A DNA stretch of 64,000 nucleotides, from the NCBI GenBank assembly GCA_019096065.1, contig JAGUCH010000004.1, positions 6,944,001 through 7,008,000 on the forward strand. The letters run 5' to 3'. This DNA comes from Paracyclopina nana. Its lineage: Eukaryota > Arthropoda > Copepoda > Cyclopoida > Cyclopettidae. The position numbers and the translations under genes were made by a program. The notes beneath the pieces are model-generated. The model saw only the letters and a list, made by a program, of their open reading frames with translations. It was not told the DNA's origin and did no database searches. Positions 45,801 through 56,191 of the stretch are shown here, piece after piece (the stretch's first letter is position 1; the number at the start of each line of letters is the position of its first letter).

Positions 45801-46952
45801 CCAAAGAAACTACTACAGAAGGCGATATGAAAGTAAGTGAGAATATCTTTGAAAATGTCTGCAGGAAAGACTGGAAAAATCTTTTTAGCCAGATCATTTG
45901 TGGATACTAGCCAATTATTAGAGGATGGTATTGTGGCACACCAGAATTATGGCACTTCCGTTTGAGACAAAAAAAATCCCGCCAAATTGACAGGAATGTA
46001 AACAAAAGAGTTGTCAGTCATGCTTGTTACCTGTGAGTGTCAAAGTTTGCCTGTGTTGAATATCTTGAGCCACTTCAGGAATCAAATGATGGAAAAATTC
46101 AACCCATTCTCTGACTTCAACATGATCAATCATGCCAGAATCTTGTATCTTGTACAAGGATTTCACATTGGAGTATTGCCTAGTGCCAAACAGCTAACAT
46201 GAAAGAAGGAACTTAATGTTATTCATATGTATATTTTTGAAATATATTTACCCTTTGATCATCATTTGGACCACTTTGACACATTTCTTTCACCTTGTGC
46301 AATCCATGATGATCTTGGCTGTATTTGGTCAGGCAACTGCCCAAGATATCTTGCTCTTCAAATTGGCCATTTTCTTGCCTGATGATGAACAGAGAGGCCA
46401 AGGCTTTTTGGAAATTGAGAATGTTCACATCAGATTCTATTGAATACAATTCTGCCCTATTTTGATCCAATTTGACCAGAAACCTTGATGACACATCTGG
46501 CAAATTTGCCACATTTACTGGGGACTTTTGGCCATACCAGGCTAAAGCACCAAGATTCGAAACCTAAATTCACATTATGAATTTTAACATCAAGAATTAA
46601 TTTGATCTCAATTTAATATTTTTACCTCTATGCTCAAGATGGACTCATTTGAGGCATGCCATAATAAGGTAACAGCCAGCTTTGCATCTATTTTCAATGA
46701 CAAATGTCGACTTGCAGATTGGTAATTTTCGGGGCTAAACGTGCCCACTTTTGATTGCACATGGCTTTCATAAGTGTAGCCATACTTTGACCCTGAAAAA
46801 GTTGACACACATTTATTAGGAAGCATGAAAATGAATTGATTTTTAAAGGTACTACCTCTAATTATGCTAGGATTTGTTTCTGAGGCCACTGATAAAACCA
46901 CAAAAGAGTGGCAGATTTTTGCCAGAATCAGAGGAAACAATCTGCTCCACAT
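42885..46952 (-). CDS. Mtp: Microsomal triglyceride transfer protein, large subunit
   Basis: Twelve minus-strand exons: 46952-46856, 46792-46626, 46563-46252, 46193-46031, 45190-44884, 44822-44106, 44043-43839, 43777-43664, 43601-43512, 43451-43347, 43294-43157 and 43106-42885. All phases agree and the total is 878 aa, near human MTTP (894). A signal peptide-like start (LFPLILAKICHSFVVLSVAS) precedes the beta-barrel (LSLKIDAKLAVTLLWHAS; FQKALASLFIIRQ). The helical vitellogenin-like domain is mainly exons 5-6, and lipid-binding sheets follow (LSTSFSRQLGQNLAG onward). Family members act in the ER with protein disulfide isomerase to load lipid onto lipoproteins. Intron 4 (45191-46030) is unusually long at 840 bp and holds a nested gene on the other strand. 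Confidence 0.9.
45614..45965 (+). CDS. Candidate small single-pass membrane protein nested in an Mtp intron
   Basis: Three short plus-strand exons, 45614-45672, 45729-45832 and 45889-45965, join in frame to a 79-aa protein. The first two introns are each 56 bp, the usual length here, with donors GTGAGT and GTAAGT and acceptors ATGCAG and TTTTAG. The protein begins MEVCSLNQPGICFSVILISC, continues as one long hydrophobic segment (about residues 10-38), then a basic stretch (NYYRRRYE) and a polar tail ending NYGTSV. The charge pattern suggests a short outside amino end and cytosolic carboxyl end. A longer gene with further upstream exons is possible. I recognise no family. Support is splice signals plus open frames only. 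Confidence 0.5.
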
Positions 46953-47870
46953 GATCTTTTATCTGGCATTTTTCTCTGCTGGCTTCTTAAAAATCACCTT
47001 TATTGGTTGACAGCAATTCGTACACAACTACAACTACCACAGCAACAGGTAGAAAACTGTTTCTCCTAGCCAACGTCTTCCACTATTAGAGCCATCAGCA
47101 TTTCCCCACCAGATGGTGAATAGTGCAAAAAATTATAAACACGCCCTAATTTAACCTTCCCTTTATTATTAATATATGTTAATTAAACATGAGTGATCTT
47201 AAATGAATTCTTAAATAAAAATGTGCTAAATTTTGAGAAATCACTAAAAATAGCTTTCAATCAATTTCAATCAAGTTTTCTCCTTTCTTAAGATTACAGT
47301 TTGTTAATAGGTTTTTGTAATGGGCTGCATTTTTAAAATCATCCCTGATCTTTTTAGGATGGCAGTGAAGCATGAAAACTTTATAGTAATGATACACTTG
47401 CCTGGTTCTTCAAAGGCTCTGACTTTTCCTTTCCCAGAAAATGCCAACAAGACAATGAAGGCAATTTTGAAGAGATCTTCCATTATTGTTGTTGCCATAG
47501 TAAAAAGATCAGCTATCCAAGATAAGAACATAAGCAGCAACACGAGGAAGTTTCTTCCACATCATCCTTCTAAGCCAGCAAATAATTCCAGTTTTGTTAC
47601 TATACAACGCTTAGCTTGAAATTGCTGACTTGAACTTTTCAAAATTGAACTAATTGATGTTAAATTATTAGGATTGTTAGAAAATTCATGGAAATCTTAT
47701 TTTTTTAAGTTAAATCACCACAAAAACGCTTAATGAAAGTCTTTTTTGTAAGTTTGGCATTTTTTGATAATTTTCTATGGGAGCCGAATGACAACAAATC
47801 TGGTAACACTGAAGTTTCTAAAGTGTGTAAACTGTAAAGTAAAGTCAACATAGCAGCAAAATCTGGAAAT
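46953..47870. other. Intergenic between Mtp and FAM98, with one possible small ORF
   Basis: Contains the divergent promoters of Mtp (minus) and FAM98 (plus). AT-rich. The only notable object is a short minus-strand ORF (47304-47483), listed separately. Confidence 0.4.
47304..47483 (-). CDS. Possible small secreted peptide (weak)
   Basis: A 59-aa ORF starting MEDLFKIAFIVLLAFSGKGK, with a plausible signal peptide and a basic remainder containing two Cys. There is no splice, promoter or homology support, and an ORF this size can arise by chance. Confidence 0.2.
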   Translation of the reverse strand: MEDLFKIAFIVLLAFSGKGKVRAFEEPGKCIITIKFSCFTAILKRSGMILKMQPITKTY

Positions 47871-48903
47871 ATGGAATCAAGCAAGTGCATCAAGCTTTTG
47901 AAAGCCGAATTTTCGCCTCACTTGGCTAAAATTGACGACATCACAGGGCAAACTCTCACTCCTCAATTTGCATCACTCGTGTCTGCACTTTGCCAAAAAA
48001 TTGGACAACTTGCCAACATTCATGTTCATGTTGATGGCAACAACTTGGACAATTGGAAGCTTCAATTAGCTTCCTTTTTAAGGGATTTGCAATGTCCGCA
48101 TTACGCCTTTATAAGCTTGGAATCTCTCCAGGATCGAATGAATTTGCTCCATTATCTTACTGGTGAATATTTGGTTGCTAAAAAGTGTAACAATTTGCAC
48201 ACTTGTCCTGCCAATTCTTCTGTTTTGGGCATCATGAAGTCATTAAACATCCAAAGATGTCCAGACTCTCCAAATGAGATCTTTGACCAAATCTTGGCCA
48301 CGGTACAGTCATCCAAAAATGTGTTTCATAAACCTTACTTTTCTGAGCTGACATTCACACCTCAACAATGGTCAGAACTGGAAAAGGTAACAGAAAAAAG
48401 AAATTTCAAAATGGTTCAAATTCCTGATTATTCTAGCCAATTTTCAGATCAGCGAGGAGTTGAATGCCGAGTTCTCTCTGAGGAGGTCAATGCTGAACAC
48501 GAGATTCAGTGCCACAATGGACTCTTTTTTGTGGTCTGACAGGGCCAAAAAGAACCAGGATGTCATTGCCAACTTTGTGTCTGAATTTGCCAAGAAGAAC
48601 TTGGTAAAACCTATGCCTATAGGCGTATCTGATTTGCTAGCAGCTCGCCAAGATATCCTTGAGATCAGACAGGTGTCTAGTACTCCACCAGATACACGGA
48701 GTGCCAATCCTTTGACTAAGATCAAGGTTGGCAGAGTTCCTGACAGAGGTGGGCGTCCAAGTGAGCAAGCTGCTCCTCCGCCTGAAATGCCCCCGTGGCA
48801 GCAAAGATCTGGTCCAGCCCATGGCAGCTTTGCACCTAGAGGTGGAGGAGACGGTCAAAGAAGGAACAGAGGTGTTCAAGGCGCTGGATGGAAAAAGAGA
48901 TGA
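47871..48903 (+). CDS. FAM98 family protein
   Basis: Exons 47871-48386 and 48448-48903, phase-0 join across a 61-bp intron, give 323 aa. Hallmarks: FLRDLQCPHYAFIS near residue 75, FSLRRSMLNTRFSATMDSF, WSDRAKK, the DLLAARQDI motif, and GRVPDRGGRPSE followed by PPPEMPPWQQR. It ends in a short Arg/Gly-rich tail (RGGGDGQRRN). FAM98 proteins associate with the tRNA ligase complex and with DDX1 and C14orf166 (RTRAF) in RNA processing and transport. The RGG tail is much shorter than in vertebrate FAM98A. AATAAA lies at 48942, and Vps11 starts only 112 bp after the stop on the same strand. Confidence 0.92.
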
Positions 48904-49015
48904 AATTTTCTGCTATTTGTACCTGGTAGCGCTGCTGCAGTAATAAAGCGAATGTCAACAAAGTTCGGAAATCTCGTCAAATGAGCGTAGCGTAAAAAAA
49001 CTCCTTCTTTACAAA

Positions 49016-52000
49016 ATGACTCACTTCCAATGGAGGCGATTCCAGTTTTTCGAGATTGAAAAGGACGTGGATAAAGGCTCTTTGGCCGAGTCCTTAAAGG
49101 CCGATGAAGATGAAGGCCAAGAGGCTGCTCAAGTGTCAAGTGTCACCGGAGGTCGAGGACTGTTGACAGTTGGAGATTCTTTGGGAAGAATTCATCTGTT
49201 TGACCGCCGATTAAGCCCGACGATTTTAAATGCATTCCCTGGCACTCCTGTTCTACTTTTGGCTAGGGCTGCCAAATCTGGACTGATCGTTTGTGTCAGC
49301 AACGATTGTATCATCAAGATTTTTGACGTGGACAAGCCTGACAAATCTACAAACTTGCCTGCTCTCGTGAGTAAATCGTTGTTTTATTGCCTCGGTTTTA
49401 TATTCAATACTTTTTCACGGATGATTTTAGGTCAGGTCAACTAGGGTCAATCAAGGCCAAGGTGTACTTCCTACATCTTTGGCAGTCGATGATGATCTCA
49501 GCTTAGTTGCAATTGGATTCAGCAATGGAGGTTTAGTTTTGATTCGCGGTGAGCTTCGAAGAGATCGTGGAGCTAGGCAGAAATCTCTATTAAATGGATC
49601 ATCGTCAACCAGAGCTGCCATTTCAGGATTGGCATTCAAGTCATCAAAGCTGTACGTGACCACAGCAAATGAAGTGTTACTTTTCAATGTCATGGTCAGG
49701 GACAAGGAAACGTACACCAAACTCGATGACATAGGCTGTCAAAAAGGTGAATTGATAGGTTAGAAAAAAATTTAAAAATAATGTAGCATAAGTGCATATC
49801 CAGGATTGTCGTTGGCTACTGAGGGACTCCAAGAGGCTGACTTTGTCATGGCACGCAAAGATGCTGTCTACTTCTACTCCCAAGATGGCCGGGGACAGTG
49901 CTATGCCATTGAGGGCGAAAAGTGCAATATTTTCTGGTTCAGACAATATTTGGTCATTGTCACCAAAGAAGCTCCTGGATGGACAAGAAACGGGGAGCAA
50001 GCTACCAAGGAGGAAAAGTTCATCTTGACATTGTTTGATGTCCATAACAAATTCATTGCTTACTCCTCGCCCATAAAAGCCATAAAGTATTTGGCTGCTG
50101 AGTGGGGCCTCCTTTTTGGACTTGGCCTGCAAGACGGCAAACTTTTTAGCCTGGTTGAGAAAGACATCCAGGCAAAGCTTGACTTGTTGTTCAAGAAGAA
50201 TTTCTATGACATTGCCATCAAGATAGCTAAAAGTCACCACTACGATTCTGATGGACTGGTGGACATTTTCAGGCAATATGGAGATCATTTGTACAACAAA
50301 GGAGATCATGCAGCAGCCATTGAAAACTACATCAAGACCATCGGTCATTTGGAGCCCTCATACGTAATCAGGAGGTTCTTGGATGCTCATAAAATCCATT
50401 ATCTGACTGCTTACTTGCAAGCCTTGCACAAGGAGGGGCTAGCCAATGAAGACCACACCACTCTCCTATTGAATTGCTACACTAAACTGAAAGATGGTGG
50501 CAAATTGGATGAGTTCATCTTCAAAGGTAGGAATTGCATTCGTTATTAATGTAATAAAGATGAATTTAGGCTTATTTTTGCTTAGATCGAGACAAGGTTG
50601 ACTTTGATGTGCAAGTGGCCATCAAGGTTTGCCGCCAAGCTGGCTACAATGATCATGCCATGGAGCTGGCAAAAACACATGGGCTGCATCATTGGTATTT
50701 GCAAATCGCCCTGGAAGATTTGAAAAACTACAAAGAGGGATTGGAATACATCAGCACGCTGAATTTTGAAAATGCAGAAGCAAACATGAAGAAGTATGGA
50801 GCCATACTCATGAAGCATTTGCCGCAAGAGACCACCAATTTACTCAAGGTCTTGTGCACCGATTACAAGCCTAAAAATGCTCCCATTATCACTGACAAAA
50901 TGCTAGAAGACCAAGAAGATGTGATTCTCAGATCGAATCCTGATGACTTTCTTCATTTGTTCATCAGGAACAACGTCGGTGTCTTGGATTTCCTCGAGTC
51001 AATGATCAAGTTCAGACCCAATGATTGCTCTGAGGTGGTCTACAACAATTTGCTCGAGCATTACTTGCACCACTTTCGGAACTTGGAGGAGGCCTCTGAT
51101 AAAGCCAATTTGAAGCCTTTGGAAGATAAAATCATGGCAGTCTTGTCCAACCCCAAATTGACCTATGACAATGACCATGCACTTGTCCTTTGTCAGCTCC
51201 ACAATTTTCTCAGGGGAACTCTGCATTTATACGAGAGGAAAGGATTACACAGTCAAATACTCAAGCTACACATTGAACTTGGCAATGTCGAAGCTGCACT
51301 AGACACTTGTCGCAGGTATCATCTTATCTAGATGTTTTTCTCTTCCAAAGCCAAATAATTGCCATTTTAGGTTCGGTCCTCAAAACCCCAACCTATGGAT
51401 CCAAGCACTTCAATTAGTGGGCAACATAGAGAATCAGAGGGCTAAGGAAGAGCACGTAGGAGAAATCCTGAATTCCATAGAAGAGCAAGGTCTGATGAGC
51501 CCACTTTTAGTCATAAGAACACTGGCCGGATCTCCCTTGGCCAATTTGGGAGTTGTCAGGCAATATTTGCTCAATGTATATACAACAGAGCAAAAGCAAA
51601 TCAAAGACCATACAGCTGTCATTGAGCAGTACAGGTAAATATCGTCTATGTTCTGTGTCTTCATGTCAACTTAAAGTATTTTAATTTCAGGGTGGACACC
51701 AGCAAAGTTCGAGAAAGGATTCATGAGCTTAAAAGCCAGAGCTTGACAATTCAGCAAACGAAGTGCTCAGCTTGTAATCACAACTTGGAGCTGCCCACAG
51801 TGCACTTCCTATGTGATCATTCCTACCATAAACATTGCTTTCAAAGCTACTCCGACAGTGACACTGAGTGCCCAGCTTGTTGTAAGGAGAACAAAAAGAT
51901 CCTTGATATTGTCAAATCCCAGCAATCCACGAGGGATCAGCATGACACATTTCATAGCCAATTGGAAAAGGCTGAAGATGGATTTTCCATTGTGGCTGAA

Positions 52001-52399
52001 TATTTTGGCAGGGGGATGTTCCGCAAAAATATTGAGGGCGAAAAAATGATTTCAGAGAAGCCAGAAAAAATAATTCCCGCTCGAAGGCCAACAAGTCCTA
52101 AGCCAGTTCAAAGCCAGAGCTTGACTGCTACAATTCCTGTGAAAAGAGGAGCTACACCCACCAACATTAACCCCATTGTACGGAATGCAAGTCCTCAGGT
52201 TCTCTCACCAAACCCCAGTCCTAACCTTGGAAAGCAGAAACAGCCCAGTACTTCACCCGTAAATCCTTTTGGAGATCCAAGTCCGAAAAATCCATTTGGG
52301 AGTCCAAAAGGATCTGAGGCTTCTCATACTAATCCATTTGGTGATGACCCTGAAGACCATGGAGATGATTATGATGAAAGCCTGAACCCCTTTGCTTAG
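49016..52399 (+). CDS. Vps11: Vps11, core subunit of the HOPS/CORVET tethering complexes
   Basis: Six exons: 49016-49366, 49431-49746, 49804-50526, 50586-51315, 51371-51634 and 51691-52399; 1030 aa. The amino-terminal beta-propeller starts MTHFQWRRFQFFE. It is followed by a clathrin-like alpha-solenoid (YGDHLYNKGDHAAAIENYI, TAYLQALHKEGLANEDHTTLLLNCYTKLK with the usual spacing) and a carboxyl-terminal RING finger (CSACNHNLELP ... CDHSYHKHC ... CPAC). Vps11 links the Vps-C core for late endosome and vacuole/lysosome fusion. Beyond the conserved YFGRGMF motif, where the human protein nearly ends, this one carries about 100 further residues. They are Pro/Ser-rich and contain four NPF motifs (NPFGDPSPKNPFG, NPFGDD, NPFA). 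AATAAA at 52413. Confidence 0.95.
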
Positions 52400-52765
52400 A
52401 CTTTTGAGTGTCAATAAAAGAACAATTACTACCTTAATATCACAATTTGATGCTATAATGGGTCAGCGCAAAAGCTACTGTTACGTTTAGATCATCGCAC
52501 ATTTTTAAAGTTAACTATTAGCTTAGGGCTTACGCTTAGAATTTCGCTTCAGTATAAGAATCTGCACAAGACTTCTAAATCATGAAGGATCTTAAAAATA
52601 ACTTTTTCTTACGCTAGATAAGTGAAGCTTCTGAAAACAAGTCTCTAAAGGTAAATTCTATATAAAATCGCATATAAGCCAGGAAATCTATGGAATTGCG
52701 ATACAAATTCCTCAGGTTTGTTGTGAAAGTAAATAGTAAAAAATTACGTTGGATTGACTTTTTAT
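52400..52765. other. Convergent intergenic region
   Basis: 3' flanks of Vps11 (plus) and mRpL32 (minus). AT-rich, with the Vps11 polyadenylation signal at 52413-52418. Nothing else seen. Confidence 0.45.
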
Positions 52766-53341
52766 TTATCCAAGACCAGAAGGCCGCACAGTGGTGGAAC
52801 CAGACGAATCTTTGCTCACTTTAGCTCTTTGCATGAGGTTGGCACTGAAAAAGTTCGGTCTTTGCTTCTCTAGTTCAACGACATGCTTGTCATCTTCTCC
52901 GCTTGGCTCTTCATTTTTATAGCGCACAACCACTTCCTTGTCTTTCGGCTTGAGGAAAAAGGCCTCGGCCATTTTTGCTTGAATTTCCTTTGTTTCAGCC
53001 ATGATTTTGTTGTATGTCATCGGAGCCAACCGTCCAAATTCGAAATATTCGCCTGTTTTGTGATCCACACGGATTTTCGTATTCTTGGTTAGAAGTTTAA
53101 GCGTTCCCCAATGTTTGGTTCCATACTTTTCTTTGGACCTTCTCTCGATAGTTTTCCTCTTTTTCGGCGTATTCCACATAATGGATCTGTCAAAAATAGG
53201 ATTTTCCTCGCTCTCACGCCTCAAAGTTGAGTTGCAACCAGATAAGGCCAACTGGTGTGAAAACGGGTCTTGAAACAGCCTTTGCAAACATTCCTGGTAA
53301 GCTTTTAAAGCTCGAGAGATGCGCGCTATTGCCATCGACAT
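52766..53341 (-). CDS. mRpL32: Mitochondrial large-subunit ribosomal protein L32 (bL32m) lacking the zinc-ribbon cysteines
   Basis: Single exon, 191 aa. The block IMWNTPKKRKTIERRSKEKYG matches the bL32 core of MRPL32 (the human APKNRRTIE region), and VVRYKNEEPSGEDDKHVVEL followed by EKQRPNFFS matches its carboxyl part. The amino end (MSMAIARISRALKAYQEC) looks like a mitochondrial targeting sequence. In known MRPL32 proteins four cysteines between these blocks bind zinc. Here the corresponding stretch reads IRVDHKTGEYFEFGRLAPMT with no cysteine at all. It is a component of the mitochondrial ribosome; in yeast and mammals L32 is processed by the m-AAA protease. It starts 117 bp downstream of the BTB zinc-finger stop on the same strand. 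Confidence 0.8.
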   Translation of the reverse strand: MSMAIARISRALKAYQECLQRLFQDPFSHQLALSGCNSTLRRESEENPIFDRSIMWNTPKKRKTIERRSKEKYGTKHWGTLKLLTKNTKIRVDHKTGEYFEFGRLAPMTYNKIMAETKEIQAKMAEAFFLKPKDKEVVVRYKNEEPSGEDDKHVVELEKQRPNFFSANLMQRAKVSKDSSGSTTVRPSGLG

Positions 53342-53458
53342 TTTCGCGAGATAATATCTGTTTACTTTTAATGTTTATACTTTGGACAGTTTGACGGATC
53401 AATTTCTAGCTCTATTCATTTCTTTTAACAGCTCGAACATGATTTTCAGTTTGAGCGA

Positions 53459-55147
53459 TTACTTTTTACTTTTCTTGGGCTTTTCCGAAGATTTGCAATT
53501 GTCTTTTTTCACATGCTGGTTCAAATAGGCGACACTGATGAACTTTCTGCTGCAAATTTGACATGGAAATCTTTCCCCACTGTGAGTTCTTAGGTGAACT
53601 TCCAGACTTGATTTGGCTCTGAAACTCTTTGAACAAATGGAACAACTGAAAGGCTTCTTGTTCTCGTGTATCAAATTATGCCTTTTCAAAGAGGCATGCG
53701 AGGTGAATGATTTATTGCAATATTGGCAGTTATTGCTTGTCACTTCTTTTCTTCGATGATAAAGCAAATGATTTTTCATAGCCTTGGCTTTCATGCTTTT
53801 CTGGCACAAATTGCACTGTTTCACTTCATTGCCTTCCATGCCACACTTGTGACTTTTTTCACTCAACTTTTCAAGTCCGCATTGCTCACATATGATGGAG
53901 GTTTTGGCTTTTTTCAATGACTCATTTCTGTGGCCTGATCTCACATGTCCAGCCAATGCTTGGGGAGTGAGGAATTTTTCACGGCAATATTTGCATGTAT
54001 ATTCTTTTAACTTCCCATGCCTGTTTCGAATGTGAGTTTTGAGGTTCCAAGAAGTAGCAAAAAATCTTGGACATTTGGGACACTGAAAATTCCTCTCTTT
54101 GGTATGCACTGCTTTCACATGAGTTTTCAAGTGTGAGCTAGCTCTGAATCCCATGCTACAAACAGGACAAGTGTGTTGCCTTTCATCATTGTGAGTTCTT
54201 ATGTGTTGGGTCAAATTGTAAGGTTTTTCAGTTTCATACTTGCACCCTAAAAAGCTAAACTAGACAATGGTTTTATTGAATTAATTAGGAGGATACCTGG
54301 AAAGTCACATAGGAGAAGGCCAGAAAATGGCTGGCTATCTTGGACAAGATGGGAGTCAGTCAAGTGTTGCACCAATTTATGACCAAGATCATCCTTTGAC
54401 AAGGGTCTAGCCCAAGTGCAGCTTGGATCCATGATGCAATGAGCAACATTGTCCTCTTGAATTTCTGTATGAGTGTCAATGGCATGAAGTCTCAAGGCTT
54501 TGGGGGTGTCCAAGACATGCTTGCAAGCAGGACAAGTCCTGTCAAGCAAAAGTCTGGATTTCCTCCTGTGATGAATCAACCTATGGCTTTGAAGACTGCT
54601 CAGGCTTGACGTTGCATATGAGCATCCTGGTTCTTGACAGCTCACAACTGGAAGAGAGACTTCTCCAGAAGGTTCTCCAGGTGTGGTAGTGACTGATTCC
54701 TCATCATCAGTGGGTTCAATTTTGATTTTAGTCACGTTTTGCTCAACTTTGCAAGCGGGTGCAGATACTTCTTTTTTGAAGATGTCAGACTCCAACTCTG
54801 CAGCAATTTTGAGGTCTTGCAAAATACTCTGGCAGACTTGAGCATAAGTCTCTGTGATCCAGATTTCCCCATAGTACAACAATGACATGACAGGTCCAAC
54901 CTCATCAGAAGTGTAATCAGGCAAATGGATGCACAGCAGATCATCCTCCGATGAAGAGGCAACAGTGAGCAGTATTTCCTTCAAGTAGTGAGGGCTGGCA
55001 GCTGCCAAGATCAACTTGTGAGCTCCAAGTCCATCTGAAGGCTGATGATCCTTGCACCTGACCCTCACATCAACTGAGGTGCGATCCTCAATCAAGCCCT
55101 GGATGGCTTCAATCAAGTGGCCAAACTTGAGAGATGGCATGTCATCA
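53459..55147 (-). CDS. BTB/POZ-domain C2H2 zinc-finger protein
   Basis: Coding exons 55140-54297 and 54246-53459 (split Gly codon, 50-bp intron) give 543 aa. Residues about 1-115 form a BTB/POZ domain (SVDVRVRCKDHQPSDG, AHKLILAAASPHYLKEIL, SLLYYGEIWI). Then comes an acidic linker (KIKIEPTDDEE; IKIEP resembles a sumoylation site), irregular Cys/His fingers, and a run of regular C2H2 fingers (CDFPGCKYETEKPYNLTQH across the splice, CPVCSMGFRASSHLKTH, CPKCPRFFATSWNLKTH and more). BTB-ZF proteins are typically nuclear transcriptional regulators. A splice acceptor (TTTCAG) sits 8 bp before the ATG (exon start 55147), so an upstream noncoding exon or a trans-spliced leader must exist. The Siva stop lies only 77 bp upstream. 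Confidence 0.88.
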
Positions 55148-55224
55148 CTGAAATCAATAAATCATTTATTTTTTTAGAGTTTAAGTTATGTATATTAAGT
55201 CTGACAATGGTTGGTTTTAATAAT

Positions 55225-55596
55225 TCAATCCTGGCGACAGCCAAGACAAAGTCTGGAGGTTAAAGATGCGTTTTCATAGACAGAACACTGGCCGCAAATT
55301 TGGCAACCGCATGAAGTGCAATTTTCCAAGCAGATGGAACAAGTTTGATTGTGGCAGCTTGAGCACAACTTGTTCACAGCTTCTGGAAGAATCCGAGTGC
55401 AGGATGAACAGGATTTCTTCAGATTTTCGTTGTTATTCGGGCCATTTTGCTTCGCGCCGCCGAAAAGAAGTTTCAAAGTTCGCGTGTACACCGAAGTCAT
55501 GGCGGATTTTGAGCGTTTCTCTTCGTCCATGACTGAATGGTGATTCTTGACTAGTCTTCCGTCGGCATCACCGGCCCAAGGACAAGATCTCTTCAT
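55225..55596 (-). CDS. Siva: Siva homologue (cysteine-rich apoptosis regulator)
   Basis: Single exon, 123 aa. It starts MKRSCPWAG, matching the KRSCPF start of vertebrate Siva. The region TRTLKLLFGGAK matches the TKRLLFLGAQ helix. The carboxyl half has the Siva cysteine pattern: CSSCTRIL, CSSCHNQTCSICLENCTSCG, CQICGQCSVYE and LCLGCRQD, likely binding zinc. In mammals Siva associates with TNF-receptor family tails and p53 pathway components; the role in invertebrates is poorly known. It is shorter than human SIVA1 (175 aa), lacking most of the central linker. An AATAAA is present after the stop, near 55166. Confidence 0.85.
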   Translation of the reverse strand: MKRSCPWAGDADGRLVKNHHSVMDEEKRSKSAMTSVYTRTLKLLFGGAKQNGPNNNENLKKSCSSCTRILPEAVNKLCSSCHNQTCSICLENCTSCGCQICGQCSVYENASLTSRLCLGCRQD

Positions 55597-56191
55597 TTTC
55601 GCGTCAGCTTCTGTCGTAAAATCTCTTTTAATATCTGAATGTCCTTTCTGTCAAATCGTAGTATGTAAAATCACTCGACTAAATTATCATGAATTAAAAA
55701 CAAACAATCAGTTTTGAGGCGGGAATCAACGTCATAATAGGCCGAATTCAAGTCGAGACAAATTTTCTTGGCAACTGTAAAAGACTTCCGAGATGATCAA
55801 GTGCAGTTTTCTTGAAGTGAACTAATGAAATTTGGTTTTTCAATATCATAACATAATTTTGATTTTGAAAGTATTAAAATTGATCGTTCACTTTGCTATT
55901 AAAATACCCGATTTTGCCCTAAAATTCTTGTACTGCTTCCCTTAAAAAACTGATGTATCAGAACAGAAGCGAGCCATTAGAAATGTGGCAGAAATAGAAA
56001 AATAACAAATTGTCTCTGCTTCACTTTTAACTTCTCGCTTGTTAACCAGGCCATCTTTCGGGGTTTCCATGTGATATTTTTGTGAAATGGTGGTCGAAAA
56101 AAGTCAATAATTACATGACATGTGCTCATTCAGTTTTGCTAACGTAGCCTTTTATTCTATTCACAGCCATAGTATGCCACTTCAGGGCATA
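55597..56191. other. Intergenic between Siva and C6orf120 homologue
   Basis: AT-rich. It should hold the Siva promoter on the minus strand and the 3' flank of the C6orf120 homologue. No ORF, RNA gene or repeat recognised. Confidence 0.4.

Noticed and set aside
47320..47619. 99-aa plus-strand ORF
   Set aside because: No splice, promoter or homology support and it overlaps the equally weak minus-strand ORF; probably chance.
48903..49016. FAM98-Vps11 as a trans-spliced operon
   Set aside because: The gap is short, but no pyrimidine-rich splice acceptor precedes the Vps11 ATG, so closeness alone is not enough.
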